Source of the DNA: Cephalopachus bancanus
Lineage: Eukaryota > Chordata > Mammalia > Primates > Tarsiidae
Direction of reading: 5' to 3'
NCBI GenBank assembly: GCA_027257055.1
Contig: JAPVLO010000044.1
Location: 5,518,001 to 5,582,000, forward strand
DNA length: 64,000 nt
In this document: positions 50,731 to 62,309 of the stretch, piece after piece
Layout: the number at the start of each line of letters is the position of its first letter
How positions within the stretch are numbered: position 1 is the first letter of the stretch
Notes under the pieces: model-generated
What the model was told of the DNA's origin: nothing
What the model saw: the letters and a program-made list of their open reading frames with translations, nothing else
Databases searched by the model: none
Position numbers and translations under genes: made by a program

Positions 50731-50738
50731 GCAGAGTA

Positions 50739-51030
50739 GCCAGGCTTGGTGGCTCAGCCTGTAATCCCGTACTTTGGGAGGCCGAGGTGAGTAGATTGCC
50801 AGAGACCGCGGGTTCGAGACCTGCCTGGGTAACTTGACAAGACCTCATCTCTACAGTAAATAAAAAATTAGCCGGGCGTGGTAGCATGCACCTATAGTTC
50901 CCGCTACTTGGAAGGCTGAGACGGAAGGATCGCCGGAGACCAGCTCGTTGAGGCTGCGGTGGCCAGGAGTGACCACTGCACTCCAGTCTGGGTGACGGAG
51001 TAAGACTCCAACTCAAAAAAAAACCAAAAA
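50739..51030 (+). mobile_element. Alu, intermediate form
   Basis: Has the young gcgggttcgagacc left-arm wording but keeps gggtaacttgacaagacc, which the youngest copies lose. Duplication gcagagta at 50731-50738 and 51035-51042. Confidence 0.93.
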
Positions 51031-51042
51031 AAAAGCAGAGTA

Positions 51043-51614
51043 TATCTTCAAGATAGCTTCATTAGATCTAGCTTTAAATTTTTCTGTCTTCTTAGGCCAG
51101 ACTTAATTTTTTATAAACATTAAGAATACAATGCAGATGAAAGAAATAAACTGGTTCTCTTACAAAAACATTTAGAATATGAACATAAAATAATGAAGTT
51201 CTAAAGCCTGCTGCTATAGAGTAAATTCTTTTCCATTGCTTACGGAACATTTCTAGTATTATCCTAAAATAAATGGTAATTCCAGTGTACAGACCAAAGT
51301 ATTTGAAATATTTAGTATTTCAAAGAATACATCCTAATGTATTCTGTTGACTAAGAATTTAATTTATCTTAAGAGACTTAAATTTAAAACTTTATATTTT
51401 AACTGATGCTATATGTTAATATGTTATAGTTGCCTAGTTTTACTAAATTCTTAAAACATAAAACAGCCATATTTTTATGAAGTCTCTTGTCAGTACATGG
51501 ACTTGTATTTAATAACTAACTTCGCATTTATGGTGACATAAAGTCAATTTTGAATTACGAAAATATTGAAAAGGATAATTATTACAAAAGAGGTGAATTT
51601 ACTTGTCATCTCTT
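51043..51614. other. Unique AT-rich DNA
   Basis: Nothing recognised. Confidence 0.4.
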
Positions 51615-51628
51615 TACCACTCATTCTT

Positions 51629-54600
51629 TTTTTTTTTAAACATTTTTTATTTTAAAATTGTGGGGTACAGTTAAGGGTTAGGTATACAAATATGCAGCAT
51701 TCAGGCACCCTTGTTGATAAGGGCTGTCCCCCCATCCCCAGACAGATATTGACTACTGTTAATCCCACCACCCTTCCCCTCCCTGTCCCCCCCATAGTCT
51801 CCCGCCACTGTCAGTCCTTTTCTTATAGTATTATAATAGATGTTCAAGGTCCACTTATGAGTGAGAACATGTGATACTCAGATCTTTGTTTCTGTGAGAG
51901 AATATTCAGTATTATAGACTCTAGTTCCATCCAGGTTGCTGTGAAATTCATGATTTTGCTCTTTTTTATGGCTGCGTAGTATTCCATCATGTATATGTAC
52001 CACATTTTGTTAATCCAGTCCTCTTTTGATGGACACCATGGTTGGTTCCAGGTTCTTGCTATTGTGAACAATGCTGCCATAAACATACGTATGCAGGTAT
52101 CTTTTTGATAGAGTGTTTTGAGTTCTTCAGGGTATATTCCCAGTAGAGGGATTGTGGGGTCATATGGGAGGTCAATATTTAGAGCTTTTAGGAATCACCA
52201 CTGCTTTCCACAGAGGTTGCACTAGTTTACACTTCCACCAGCAGTGTAGAAGTGTGCCCTTCTCACCACATCCTCTCCAACGTCTGTTATTTTTGAGTTA
52301 TTGATAATGGCCATTCTGATTGGAGTTAGGTGGTATATCAGTTTTAATTTGCATCTCCTTGATGATTAGTGAGATTGAACATTTCTTCACATGTCTGTTG
52401 GGCACTCATATGTCTTCTTTTGAGAAGTGTCTGTTCATATCTTTTGCCCACTTTGTAATGGGGTTGTGTTTTACTTTTCAGCACGTTTGAGTTCCTTGTA
52501 GATCCTAGATGTTAGGCCTTTGTCAGACATGGAGTTGGCAAATACTTTTTCCCAGTCTTTGGACTGTCTCCCTGCTCTCTTGATGGTTTCTTTGACTTTG
52601 CAGAAGCTTGTCAGTTTAATGAGGTCCCACTTTTCTATCTTATCTCTTATGGCTGGTGCATTTTGGGTTTTGTTCCAGAATTGGATGCCATTTCCAATTT
52701 CCATAAGGGTGTGTCCTGCATTTTCTAAGGTTCTTATGGTTTGAGGTTTGACATTTAGGTCTCTGATCCATTTAGAGTTAATTTTTGTGTATGGGGATAC
52801 ATAGGGGTCTTGTTTGAATCTTCTGCATGTTGTCAGCCAGTTTTCCCAGCACCATTTACTGAATAGATTCTCCTCTCCCCAGTGGTAGGTGGTGGAGGCT
52901 TTGTCGAAGATGAGTCGGTTGAGAAATTGAGGTTTTGCTTCTGGAATCTCAATTCTATTCCATTGCTCTATATGCCTGTTCCTGCCCCATTGCTTTATAT
53001 ACCTGTTCCTGTTCCATTGCTCTATATACCAATACCACGCTGTTTTGATTATTGTAGCTTTATAGTAAAGTTTGAAGTCTGGTAGTGTGATACCTCCTGC
53101 TTTGTTTTTTTGTTTTTTTGTTTTTGATGAGGATTGTTCTGGCTATTTCTGGTCATTTGTGTTTCTATATGAATTTCTATATTGTTTTTTCTAGCTCTGA
53201 GAAGAAATGTTGTTGGTAATTTGATAGGTATTGCATTAAATCTGTAGATTGCCATAGGTAAGATGGACATCTTCATAATGTTGATTATTCCAGTCCATGA
53301 GCATGGGATATTTTTCCACTTGTTTGTGTCATCTTTGATTTCTTTGAGCAATGTTTTGTTGTTTTCATTGTAAAACTGGTTAGGAAGATGCCAAGGTATT
53401 TCTTTTTTTTTTTTTTTTTTTTTTTTGCGGCTATTGTGAATGTGATTGTGCTTTTTATTTGGATTTCTGTTTGTTTATTATTGGTATAAAGAAATGTGAT
53501 TGTCGTTCGCACATTTATTTTATACCCTGAGACTTTGCCAAAGTCCTTTATCAGTGCGAGGAGGCTTTTGACAGATTCTCCTGGCTTTTCATGTCGTCTG
53601 CAAAGAGAGATAACTTGACTTCCTCTTTTCCTATTTGGATATGCCGATTGCCTTCTCTTCTCTGATTGCTCTAGTCGGGACTTCCAATACTATATTGAAC
53701 AGGAGGAGAGAGTGGGAATCCTTGTCTTGTTCCAGTTTTCAGGGAAATGGCTCCAATTTTTGTCTGTTTAGGAGTATGATAGCTGTGGGTTTCTCATAGA
53801 TGGCTTTTACTATTTTGAGGTATGTTCCATGTATGCCTAGATGTTCGAGGTTTTTTATCAAAGAAGGGGTGCTGTATTTTATCAAAAGCTTTTTCTGCAT
53901 CTAATGATATAATCATGTGATTTTTCTCTGACGTCTGTTGATGTATTTAATTACATTTATTGTCTTGCAAATGTTGAACTAGCCTTGCATCCCAGGTATG
54001 AAGCCTACTTGGTCATGATGGATAATTTTTGAGATGTGTTGTTGAATCTGGTTTGCTAGGATCTTGTTGAGAATTTTGGCATCTATGTTCATCAAAGATA
54101 TTGGCCTGTAGTTCTCTTTCTTTGTTGGGTCTTTACCTGGCTTGGGTATCAATGTGATGTTAGCTTTATAAAATGATTTGGGGAGCATTCCATCTTTCTC
54201 AATTGCCTGGAATACTTTCAGTAAGATTGATATCAGCTCCTTCTTAAATGTCTTATAGAATTCTGCTGGAAAGCCATTTGGTCCAGGGCTTTTTTTGTAG
54301 GTAGTTTACTTATTACATAGTCAATTTCCTTGATTGTTATTTGTCTATTTAGGGTCTCAATTTCTTCTTGTTTCAACCTAGACAGGTTGTGTGATGTTCA
54401 AAAGTCTTCCATTTCCTTAAGGTTTTCAAGTTTGTTTCCATACAAGTGTACATAGTAGTCTCTAATGATCTTTTGTATTTCTTCAGGGTCAGATGTGACT
54501 TCATCTTTTGTGTTTCTGATTGTATTTATTTGGGATTTTTCTCTTTTTTTCTTGGTCATTCTAGCTAGGGGACCATCGATCTTGTTTATCCTTTCAAAGA

Positions 54601-55947
54601 ACCAGCTTTTTTGTTTTATTGATTTTTTGTATTATCTTTTTGTCTTCTGTGTCCCGGATTTGGGCTTTTATTTTGGTGATCTGGATTCTTCTGCTGAAGT
54701 TAGGGTTTTGATGGTCTTGCTTTTCCAGCTTCCTAAGGTGATTTGTTAGGCTGTTAATTTGTGATTCTTCCATTTTCTTCATGTGCATTTGTAGAGATAT
54801 GAATTCCCCTCTTACTACAGCTTTCATGGCGTCCCAGAGATTTTGGTAAGATGTTTCTTCATTTTCATTTGTTTTCAGGTATCTTTTAATCTCTGTTTTG
54901 ATTTCATCATTGACTCAGGAGTTGTTTAGCATTGTGCTATTTAGTGTCCATGTCTTTGTGGGTTTGGGGGGAACCTTGTTGGTGTTGATGTTTATTTTTA
55001 TTCCACTGTGGTCTGAGAAGGTGCATTGATTTCAATCTTTTGAAATTTGTTTATGCTTGATTTTTGATTTTTGTAGATGGGCAGGGCATTGCAAATCTCT
55101 TCCTGGAAAATGGCTGAGGTGGGCAGTTCCTCTTTCAAGGATCCTTTCTCTCAATCCGTCCTTTCTCTCCACTCGCCCAGGTCTGTGGGTAATCCACTAT
55201 GACGGGGCTGTGGTGGAGTGTCTCCAGTGTCAGGCATATAGCTGGGTGCTGGATATGGTGTGTTGCCAGTGGCCTGGATTGGAGGAGGGAACTGGGAATT
55301 CCCTCTTCTGGAGCTGAGAGTTGAGAGCGGCTGATCAGCACCTCCTTAAGATATATACTGTTCCCTTACACACAACCACAGGGTCCCACACTGGGTGCCT
55401 CAGCCAGAGCAGGGACCAGAGCTTTAAAACGCCAGTGGTGAGCTGTGACAGACACTTTCGGCCCCGCCTGGTGCACTTCAGCCAGGAATGGAGCTGGTAT
55501 CTCTGAGGGGCAGGCGCCAAGAGCCTCCCTGGGTGATGGAGGCTTGATATAGGGCTGGGTGGGGGCCCAGAACCCAGGGAGAGGAGCTGGAACTCTGAGG
55601 AGCGAGCACTGGGCCCGTTGGATTGGGCACCCAGTCAGGGAGAGAGCTGGCTGTGGCTAAGTGCTGGCCGATCAGTGTAACCAGCAAGAGAACCCAGATC
55701 TCCACAAGGTGGTATCCAAGGGCCACCGGGTGAGACTTTGTAGCCGGGGAGGGAGCCTATAGTGGAGCAGTAGCAGCTGAGAGGCCTCAGTAGCTAGCCT
55801 TGCATGGGTCCAAGGGTCTCCAGGCCTTGGACCAGTGCAGCTGGCAGTGGGCAGGGGTGTTGGGGAAGGAAAGTAAGAGTCTTTTCGGGAACTCACTTTC
55901 GGAGAATCTCACAATCCTGCCTATGCTGTCGCCGTCTTACCAGAACC
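51629..55947 (-). mobile_element. L1 with both ends present but ORF1 and start of ORF2 missing
   Basis: Minus-strand L1: T-tail, 3'UTR (gtggggtacagttaaggg), then ORF2 backwards into the endonuclease region near 55080. It continues directly into a GC-rich 5'UTR (about 55085-55947). A 14-bp target duplication with one mismatch (taccactcattctt at 51615-51628, taccactcgttctt at 55948-55961) encloses the whole, so both parts belong to one insertion. About 2 kb expected between 5'UTR and mid-endonuclease (all of ORF1, start of ORF2) is absent. ORF2 frames are broken. An internal T24 run lies at 53403-53426. Confidence 0.88.
55085..55947 (-). promoter_or_regulatory. L1 5'UTR (internal promoter region)
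   Basis: GC-rich relative to everything around it. On the minus strand it starts ggttctggtaagacggcgac. In L1 elements this region carries the internal RNA polymerase II promoter. Activity here is unknown, and the copy is moderately diverged. Confidence 0.65.
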
Positions 55948-56060
55948 TACCACTCGTTCTTGAATGATCTCTCCAAACTTAAGAAAGTCCAACACCAGTA
56001 CATCCCCTTGTGTAGTATATTGTGTTTCATAGTATCACGCTGCTGGTTATCTAATTATGC

Positions 56061-56530
56061 TGTGGTAGGACCCTTTTACAGAGAGACAGGACACTGAGAC
56101 TTCTTTGACAGGAAACAGCGTTTATTTGTACTGGCACTGGCTCAGCGGATTCATATCCAAAGGCTGAGCCCCGAACGGGGCGTTGCCTTATATACTTTTC
56201 GCTAAATTTTTTTTTTACATTCTAATCCCTTTGACTCCTTTATATGGCAGCATACATTTTGATTGGGTGTTTTATGTCGCAGGGTTGTAACAGGGTTCTG
56301 CATGTGCACTTAGACATTGACTGTGCCACATTGCTTCTTCTGGGAAGGCCCTTACCGCAGTGCTAGAGGAATAGAGACTCAGGCACCCTTGAGTACAGTA
56401 TAATCAGGAAAGGAACAGACACATTAAGGGGACATGTTCTTGGCTGTTGTTAGAGGTCTAGGAAACTCTGGGGACCATGTGGCCTTCTTATCTCTTCCTA
56501 AACATCTAAGCTCCTTTTAGGTCTATGCTA
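56061..56530 (-). mobile_element. Endogenous retrovirus solo LTR (class I-like), minus strand
   Basis: On the minus strand a TATA-box-like tatataagg (near 56190) is followed by a GC hairpin (gccccg..cggggc), then aataaa, then a short end that finishes in the canonical CA (56061). U3-like sequence extends right to roughly 56530, where the boundary is uncertain. No gag, pol or env sequence is attached. I could not find a clear target duplication. Confidence 0.6.
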
Positions 56531-56889
56531 CCTCATTTCTAGCTCTGCTTTTCTTTATGTTTATTTCTGTTCCCTCTAACTAGCTGACTGAATTTATCTG
56601 TATTTTCCCATTGAAAATTTTTATCCAGGAAGTTATTCTTATTCATCTTGGGCATAGCTTTTCACACTTGGCCTCTTCTTGCATTACCTGCCAGTTGTAG
56701 ATGGGTTTCCTTGAATTAAGGAACCTGTGTGTTAGTCAGGAGCTACTTTTCTAAGAAGAGCCTGTATCTGGGTGATTTTCCATTACTTATGTTTAGGTTC
56801 TAATTTTCTCCCACAGGGCCCGATAAACTTTGAGACCACAGTCAGGTATTGTTACTCACTGTACCTGTGGTAGACAGCGCCTCAAGAAA
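56531..56889. other. Unique DNA
   Basis: Could include the true U3 start of the LTR. Nothing else recognised. Confidence 0.35.
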
Positions 56890-57080
56890 ACTAAGATTCA
56901 TTAAGCACCTTAGCACATTGCACTGTGTTAGATATTCTTTATCCATTATTTCATTTCATTCTTTTCCTGTTCTGGTTATGTTATACTCATTGTATTGATA
57001 AATTGATTAAAAAGTAGAGAAAGCAAAGGCCCATAAATAACACAGCTAATAATTGCCATAGCTCACTCTGATTCTCCCTT
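56890..57080 (-). repeat. MIR-like, minus strand
   Basis: cattaagcaccttagcacat, gttagatattctttatccat, and aggcccataaataacacagc follow the MIR order read backwards, strongly decayed. Confidence 0.5.
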
Positions 57081-57084
57081 TATA

Positions 57085-57520
57085 CCACAATGTGTAAAAC
57101 TCAAGTCCTTACAACAGACTGCAGGGTTCTACATGACCTGACCCACCCACCTCACCTCTCAAGCCTCATCTCTTCTGTTTCCTTACCCTGCCCCGGCCAC
57201 ACAGACCTCCATGGCATGAGTTCTTAAGGCATGCTCTGACCTCCAACCTTTACACTGCTGACCCTTTTGTAGGGATGCTCTTCCCCTAGACATCTACATG
57301 ACCAATTCCCTCATTTCCTTCAGATCTTTACTCAGTATCTCTTTGTAAGTAGGTTTTTATGAAATTCCAAACACCCTTCCCAAACTGACACCTCCTATCT
57401 GCTTTATTTTTCTCTTTAGCATGACATATTTTACTTACTTATATGTAAAAATGAGGGAGCGAAAGTTTAAGACAGTGCCTGACAGGTATTAAGCACTCAA
57501 TAAATATTCCTTGAAAAATG
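57085..57520 (+). repeat. L2 3' end, plus strand
   Basis: ctacatgacctgacccaccc, gggatgctcttcccctagac, cttcagatctttactcagta, and ending cagtgcctgacaggtattaa and gcactcaataaatattcc, the standard L2 end. Confidence 0.75.
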
Positions 57521-57531
57521 GATGAAAGGAT

Positions 57532-57532
<1 letters not shown>

Positions 57533-57576
<44 letters not shown>
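57533..57576. repeat. (GT)n microsatellite
   Basis: Pure GT run of about 22 units, directly after the L2 tail. Confidence 0.95.
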
Positions 57577-57578
<2 letters not shown>

Positions 57579-57756
57579 ACACATGAGGGGGGAACAAAAA
57601 AAATAGAATTATTTTTTGGAGGGCAGGCCCTTGAGCACAGGTTTTCCCCACTAGGTAAGTGTTCTAGGAACCGGTAGACATCGCTGTGCCAGCTAGTGTT
57701 GTTGTGAGAGGCTGCATTCAACTTGTCAATTTTTTTTTTTAGATTCTTTCAACACA

Positions 57757-58080
57757 TTTGCCCATTTCATGATGAGTCGTTTACCAGTGCACCTGCCCAA
57801 ACCATGCAGGTTGTTCAGCAATTTTTGACTAAAAACAGCATGCCCCCCATGCCCCACTCTCCCTATTCACCTGATCCAACCTGAGCAACTTTTTTTTGTT
57901 TCCCTGGATGAAAAAAGTCCTCAAAAGGAAACATTTTGCTGATGTGGAAGAGGTGAAACAAAAACAGCAAAAGCACTTAAAAGCCATCAAAATTGATGAG
58001 TTCAAAAAATGTTTTGTGCAGTGGAAAAAGAATCTCAATAGGTGTATTGCATCAAACAGAGAGTACTTTGAGGGTGACTG
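57757..58080 (+). pseudogene. Mariner transposase C-terminal pseudogene
   Basis: Mariner transposases cut and paste at TA with a DD34D active site. Here an open run reads HDESFTSAPAQTMQVVQQFL, continuing TKNSM..PHSPYSPDP. These correspond to the family's HxDNAPxH and PYSPDLAPxD blocks. The last block has lost its catalytic Asp to a stop and a frameshift near 57880-57900. After the shift the frame resumes FPWMKKVLKRKHFADVEEVK and runs through KAIKIDEFKKCFVQWKK to CIASNREYFEGD and a natural stop at 58078-58080. The second of the three catalytic Asp residues may survive at HD; the first lies in the missing N-terminus. Not functional. A second copy lies at 60640-61010. Confidence 0.8.
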
Positions 58081-58115
58081 AAGTTTTAACATGTAAGAAT
58101 AAATACACAGTTTTT

Positions 58116-58407
58116 GGTTTTTTTGAGTAGGAGTCTCACTCTGACCCCAGGCTGGCGTACAGTGACATGCTCATGGCCACCCCAGCATCGACTTGCTGGG
58201 CTCCAGCGATCCTTCTGCCTCAGCCTTCCAAGTAGCCGGAACTACAGGCATGTGCTACCATGCCTGGCATTTTTTTTTTTTTTTTAATTGTAGAGACAAG
58301 GTCTCACCATGTTGCCCAGGCTGGTCTTGAACTCACAGGCTCAGCAGTCCTCTTGCCTTGGCCTCCCAAAGTGCTGGGATTACAGGCTTGTGCCACTGCA
58401 CCCGGCC
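58116..58407 (-). mobile_element. Alu in mariner 3' region, minus strand
   Basis: Older lineage form (caccatgttgcccaggctgg). Perfect 14-bp duplication aatacacagttttt at 58102-58115 and 58408-58421. Confidence 0.95.
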
Positions 58408-58462
58408 AATACACAGTTTTTTTTAAAAATGCCTGTATATTTTTAGTCTCCCCTCATATGTC

Positions 58463-60288
58463 CCAATATTGAATAATTACTAGGATATTAGTGCATCAGA
58501 AATAATAGCTCTCAATTCTTATTCTCAAATGAGAGTGTTAGAGTGGACATAAAATAATTTCATGACTGAATCTTTCAGTAACCGAACAAGGTGCATGCAC
58601 ATGTATTTTTCTAGTATTTATCCTTGTTTTAAAAAATGATCTTTAGAAGCATTTCACATAGGTAGTTCTTTGATAAACATGTAATGGTTGAGCAGAATTA
58701 TATTTAATGTTTATTAGTTCTACTTTTGAAAGAATTTGAAGAAGCTTTAAAAGCTATATATGCTGTAAAATTTGGACAAAAAATCAGAAACATCAGAGAT
58801 GATCTGAAAGACCTAGGAAATTGTTAGGCTGAGGTTATCAAATACAACCTCAACCTTTAACCATACATAAAACATTTGTGCACTAAATTTTACTCTTGAG
58901 TTTCCTGGTAGCTAAACCAAAAGGAAAGTTACTTGAGTGTCTCACAGAAAAAAGAAACCACATTCATCTACAGAGATATATTTACTTGGAACCCCATTTA
59001 TATGAAAATATGTCATAGGTGTCCCTATGTAGACTGTCTTCAACTGTGGGATATTAAAACATTCAAAAACTTTCCTCAAATGTACATTTTATATAAATGA
59101 CTTTTATAATGGTTGAAGGCATGGCACTATAGCTCAGTCCAGATGTTTACCTGAGTAACTTGGTCTGAAGTTCTCTGCCATCTCCACTTTCCCACCTTTG
59201 TGCCTCTGCTTGTAGGCTCTCCATGCACCTGTGTGTGCCCAGTTATTCCCACTGCTTCAAGGCCTGATGAAACTTTCAGTGCCCCAGCTGCTAAGAATCT
59301 CTATAGGCTCAGGATTTCCATGTACTTTATTTGCATATTCCTAAATGATGTTTTTCATTGCAACTTTTTATAAGGGTACTTGTCTCATCTCTCATAAATT
59401 TGATTCATGTATTATATGCAGTTATATTCATTAAATATCTGTTAAGAGAACAAATGAATATATTTCAGTACTGGATTTTTAAAGTAATATTTGGTAGAAT
59501 TCAAACATAATTTTTCTGCTAATAAGCACTGTTATACCCTGTTTTATTTCATGCTGAAATTATTTTAATTAATTTAAGGCTTTTTGCAGTATTCATCTAT
59601 CTTGCCTCTGCCTTCGATTTCACATACAGAACTCATCACCAATTAAAAAGCAAAGACTTCAAATCTCATGACAAGCCTTCAGCTACTGATGCTTCTTAAA
59701 GACTTCTGTCACAGTGGCTGTTAACATCAACCCATGCCATGCCCATGTCACAGTCAATCCTAATCCTCAGGGATTGCCACCTTTATCAAAATGTGTATAA
59801 CTGTCTGTCTGATGAATTGAATGGATAAGCTTCAACCTTAGCAAATTAAAAAGGTATGCTTCTCCAAACACATCTTATGCAGCTTTTCTCTCCACATTTA
59901 ACTACATGGACCTGAGACTTGCTTATTTTAAGGAGAGCACTGGTCTCAACAAAACTAAAATATTTGCATTTTTTATCTAGTCTAGATAAAAATGGCTCTG
60001 CCATTTGGTTGTTTCATTCATTGACAAGTTATTATAAATGTTAGTATTGAAGCAGCCATTTTTTTGTTTTCTAGGTCTCATATCTTTTTTGTTCCTCATT
60101 TCTACCTAATTTCTTTTGCACTGAATGCATATTTTCTAATATATCTTAATTTGTTTAATAATTTTTTTCACCTTTTTTTTACTAGTTGCTATAGGACTTG
60201 TTAAATACATCTTAATTCATCAAAATCTACTTCAGATGTATACTAACTTAATTACATTAAGATATGGAAATGTTACTCATATATAGCT
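58463..60288. other. Unique DNA between two mariner relics
   Basis: No repeat or exon I can support. A short Lys/Glu-rich run near 58730-58830 is too brief to call. Confidence 0.35.
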
Positions 60289-60341
60289 ACAAGAGGGATC
60301 CAAAAAAACCCAAAATTTATTTATAAAAGATTGTGTATTCC

Positions 60342-60630
60342 AGCCGGGCTCAGTGGCTCAGCCTGTAATCCCGCGCCTTTGGGAGGCTGAGGTGAGTGGA
60401 TTGCCTGAGCCCACGGATTCGCGACCCGCCTGGGCAGCGAGACCTCATCTCTACAATAAATCGAAAAATCAGCCAGGCGTGGTAGCACATGCCTGTAATT
60501 CCGGCTACTTGGAAGGCTGAGGCGGAAGGATTGCTGGAGCCCAGCAGGCGAGGCTGCGGTGGCAGGGAGCGGCCACTGCACTCCAGACTGGGCAACTGAG
60601 TGAGACTCCAACTCAAAGAAAAAAAAAAAA
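60342..60630 (+). mobile_element. Alu in second mariner, young subfamily
   Basis: Full dimer (agccgggctcagtggctcag). Imperfect 12-bp duplication attgtgtattcc / attgtgttttcc around 60330-60341 and 60630-60641. Confidence 0.93.
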
Positions 60631-60743
60631 TTGTGTTTTCCTTATATGCTCAAACTTTAGTCGCATTCAAAGTACTCTCTGTTTGCAGCAATACATCTAT
60701 TAAGACACTTTTTCCACTGCTCAAAACAGTTTTTGAATTTTGT

Positions 60744-60843
60744 CTTTTTTTTTTTTTAGCCATTGGGTAAACATTTATTTTTTATATTTTATTTTAAAGA
60801 TGTGGGGTACAAGTCAGGGTTAGGTACATAAGTGTACTACATG
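60744..60843 (-). mobile_element. ~100-bp L1 3' tail inside mariner
   Basis: T-run then attttaaagatgtggggtac and aagtcagggttaggtacata. Likely imperfect duplication gaattttgtc / gaacttgtc. Mariner coding resumes directly after. Confidence 0.8.
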
Positions 60844-61010
60844 AACTTGTCAGTTTTGATACCTTTTAGTTTGTTTCACCTCTTCCACATCAACAAAATG
60901 TTTCCCTTTGAGGATTTTTTGCATTAGAGAACAAAAACAAAGGTGCTCTGAGTGAGATGAGGTAACTAGGGAGGGCTGGGGCACAGTGGTCATGCTGTGT
61001 TTGGTCAAAA

Positions 61011-61630
61011 CCCCCATATTCCTTTTACATCCTCATTGTAATACATGTTTAATCTGTGTATGTTACAAACCCACCATAGGTTGTTATGATTATGGCATTA
61101 TATAATTATATGTCTCTTAAAGAAACTTAAGGAAGAAAGGCGAACTGGTATGTATTTACATTGTTTGTTTTATTACCTTCTTAGTTACTCTTTCTGGTTC
61201 TTTTTCATTTATTCCTGTGAATTCAAGTTACCATCTGGTGTCATTTCCCTCGTCCAATGCAGCTTTCCTCCCATTTATCTGATTATGAGCAAATATTCTA
61301 TTATTAGCAAATGAATTACATTTCTGTATATTACAGGGCTAACAATACAACTATATACATATTTTATACAGTTGCATTTTTAAATCAGTTAAGAAGGGAG
61401 AAGAAATATACATTCATACCACCTTTTATAATTACGTAATTATCTTTACTGTTTTTTCATGTGTATTTGATTTGCTGTCAAGGGTCACTTGTTTTCAGCC
61501 TTAGTAAATTTTGTACTTTTTATAAGGTGTGTCTGCTAGCAATTAATTAAATTTTGACTGTCTGGAAATGTCTTTTTATTTTACCTTAATTTTTGAAAAT
61601 TTGTTTTCCTGAATATCAGATTCTTGGTTA
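61011..61630. other. Unique AT-rich DNA
   Basis: Nothing recognised. Confidence 0.4.
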
Positions 61631-61642
61631 ACAGGCCTCTCT

Positions 61643-61924
61643 AGCCGGGCTCCGTGGCTCAGCCTGTAATCCCGCTCCTTTGGGAGTCTGAGGTGAGTGG
61701 ATTGCCTGAGCCAGCTGGTTCGAGACCCGCCTGGGCAGCAAGACCTCATCTCTACAATAAATCAAAAAACAGCCGGGCGTGGTAGTGCACGCCTGTTATT
61801 CCGACTACTTGGAAGGCTGAGGCGGAAGGATCACCGGAGCCCAGGAGGTCGAGGCTGTGGTGGCCGGGAGCGGCCACTGCACTCCAGTCAGGGCGACAGA
61901 GTGAGACTCCAACTCAAAAAAAAA
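61643..61924 (+). mobile_element. Alu, young subfamily
   Basis: Full dimer (agccgggctccgtggctcag). Duplication acaggcctctct at 61631-61642 and acaggcccctct at 61925-61936, one mismatch. Confidence 0.95.
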
Positions 61925-62309
61925 ACAGGCCCCTCTTCTCCTCCCCGCACCCCCCCCCCATTATTTGAACTATGTGATCCATTGCCTTGTGGCTTTCTGG
62001 CTGCCATTGTTTCTGATGAGAAGTCACCCATTAAGCTTATTGAGATTTCATTGTACGTAATGAATAGTTTTTCCATTGCTTCTTTCAGAATTTTTCTCTT
62101 TTTTTTTTTGGTTTTTAGCATTTTTACTATAGCCTGTAGGGTTTGAATCTTTTTGTATTTATTCTACTTTGCATTTGTTGAGCTTCTTAGTTGTGTGAGT
62201 TAATGTTTTTCATTAAATTCGGGGAGATTTTAGACAGTATTTCTTCCAAGATTTTTTTTTTCTGCTTTCTGTCTCCTTACCTGTAGAACCTCCATTGAAA
62301 GAATCTTGG

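Larger units (their letters stand above)
57750..58462 (+). mobile_element. Mariner DNA transposon relic, plus strand
   Basis: Holds the transposase C-terminal third and the 3' non-coding end (after an Alu), finishing near ctcccctcatatg, a possible terminal-repeat remnant next to TA. The N-terminal two thirds are absent. Confidence 0.7.
60289..61010 (-). mobile_element. Second mariner relic, minus strand
   Basis: Same family as the copy at 57750, in opposite orientation. On the minus strand the transposase text runs from about 61010 (TKHSMTTVPQPSLV region) through a MQKILKGKHFVDVEEVKQ match near 60875-60930. It continues to the C-terminus at about 60650-60730 and then 3' non-coding DNA to 60289 (agagggatccaaaaaaaccc). 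Broken by frameshifts, by an L1 tail (60744-60843) and by an Alu (60342). Confidence 0.75.

Noticed and set aside
55057..56097. GC-rich stretch as a CpG-island gene promoter with short frames on both strands
   Set aside because: The 14-bp duplication and continuity with ORF2 show that most of it is an L1 5'UTR.
57439..57721. Thr-His repeat proteins from minus-strand frames
   Set aside because: They are translations of a (GT)n microsatellite; the same applies to the His/Thr frames at 987-1281.
58730..58830. Lys/Glu-rich run as an exon
   Set aside because: There is no convincing acceptor or donor, and a stop lies soon after.
61697..62146. 149-codon plus-strand frame
   Set aside because: It begins inside an Alu and continues into old LINE sequence.
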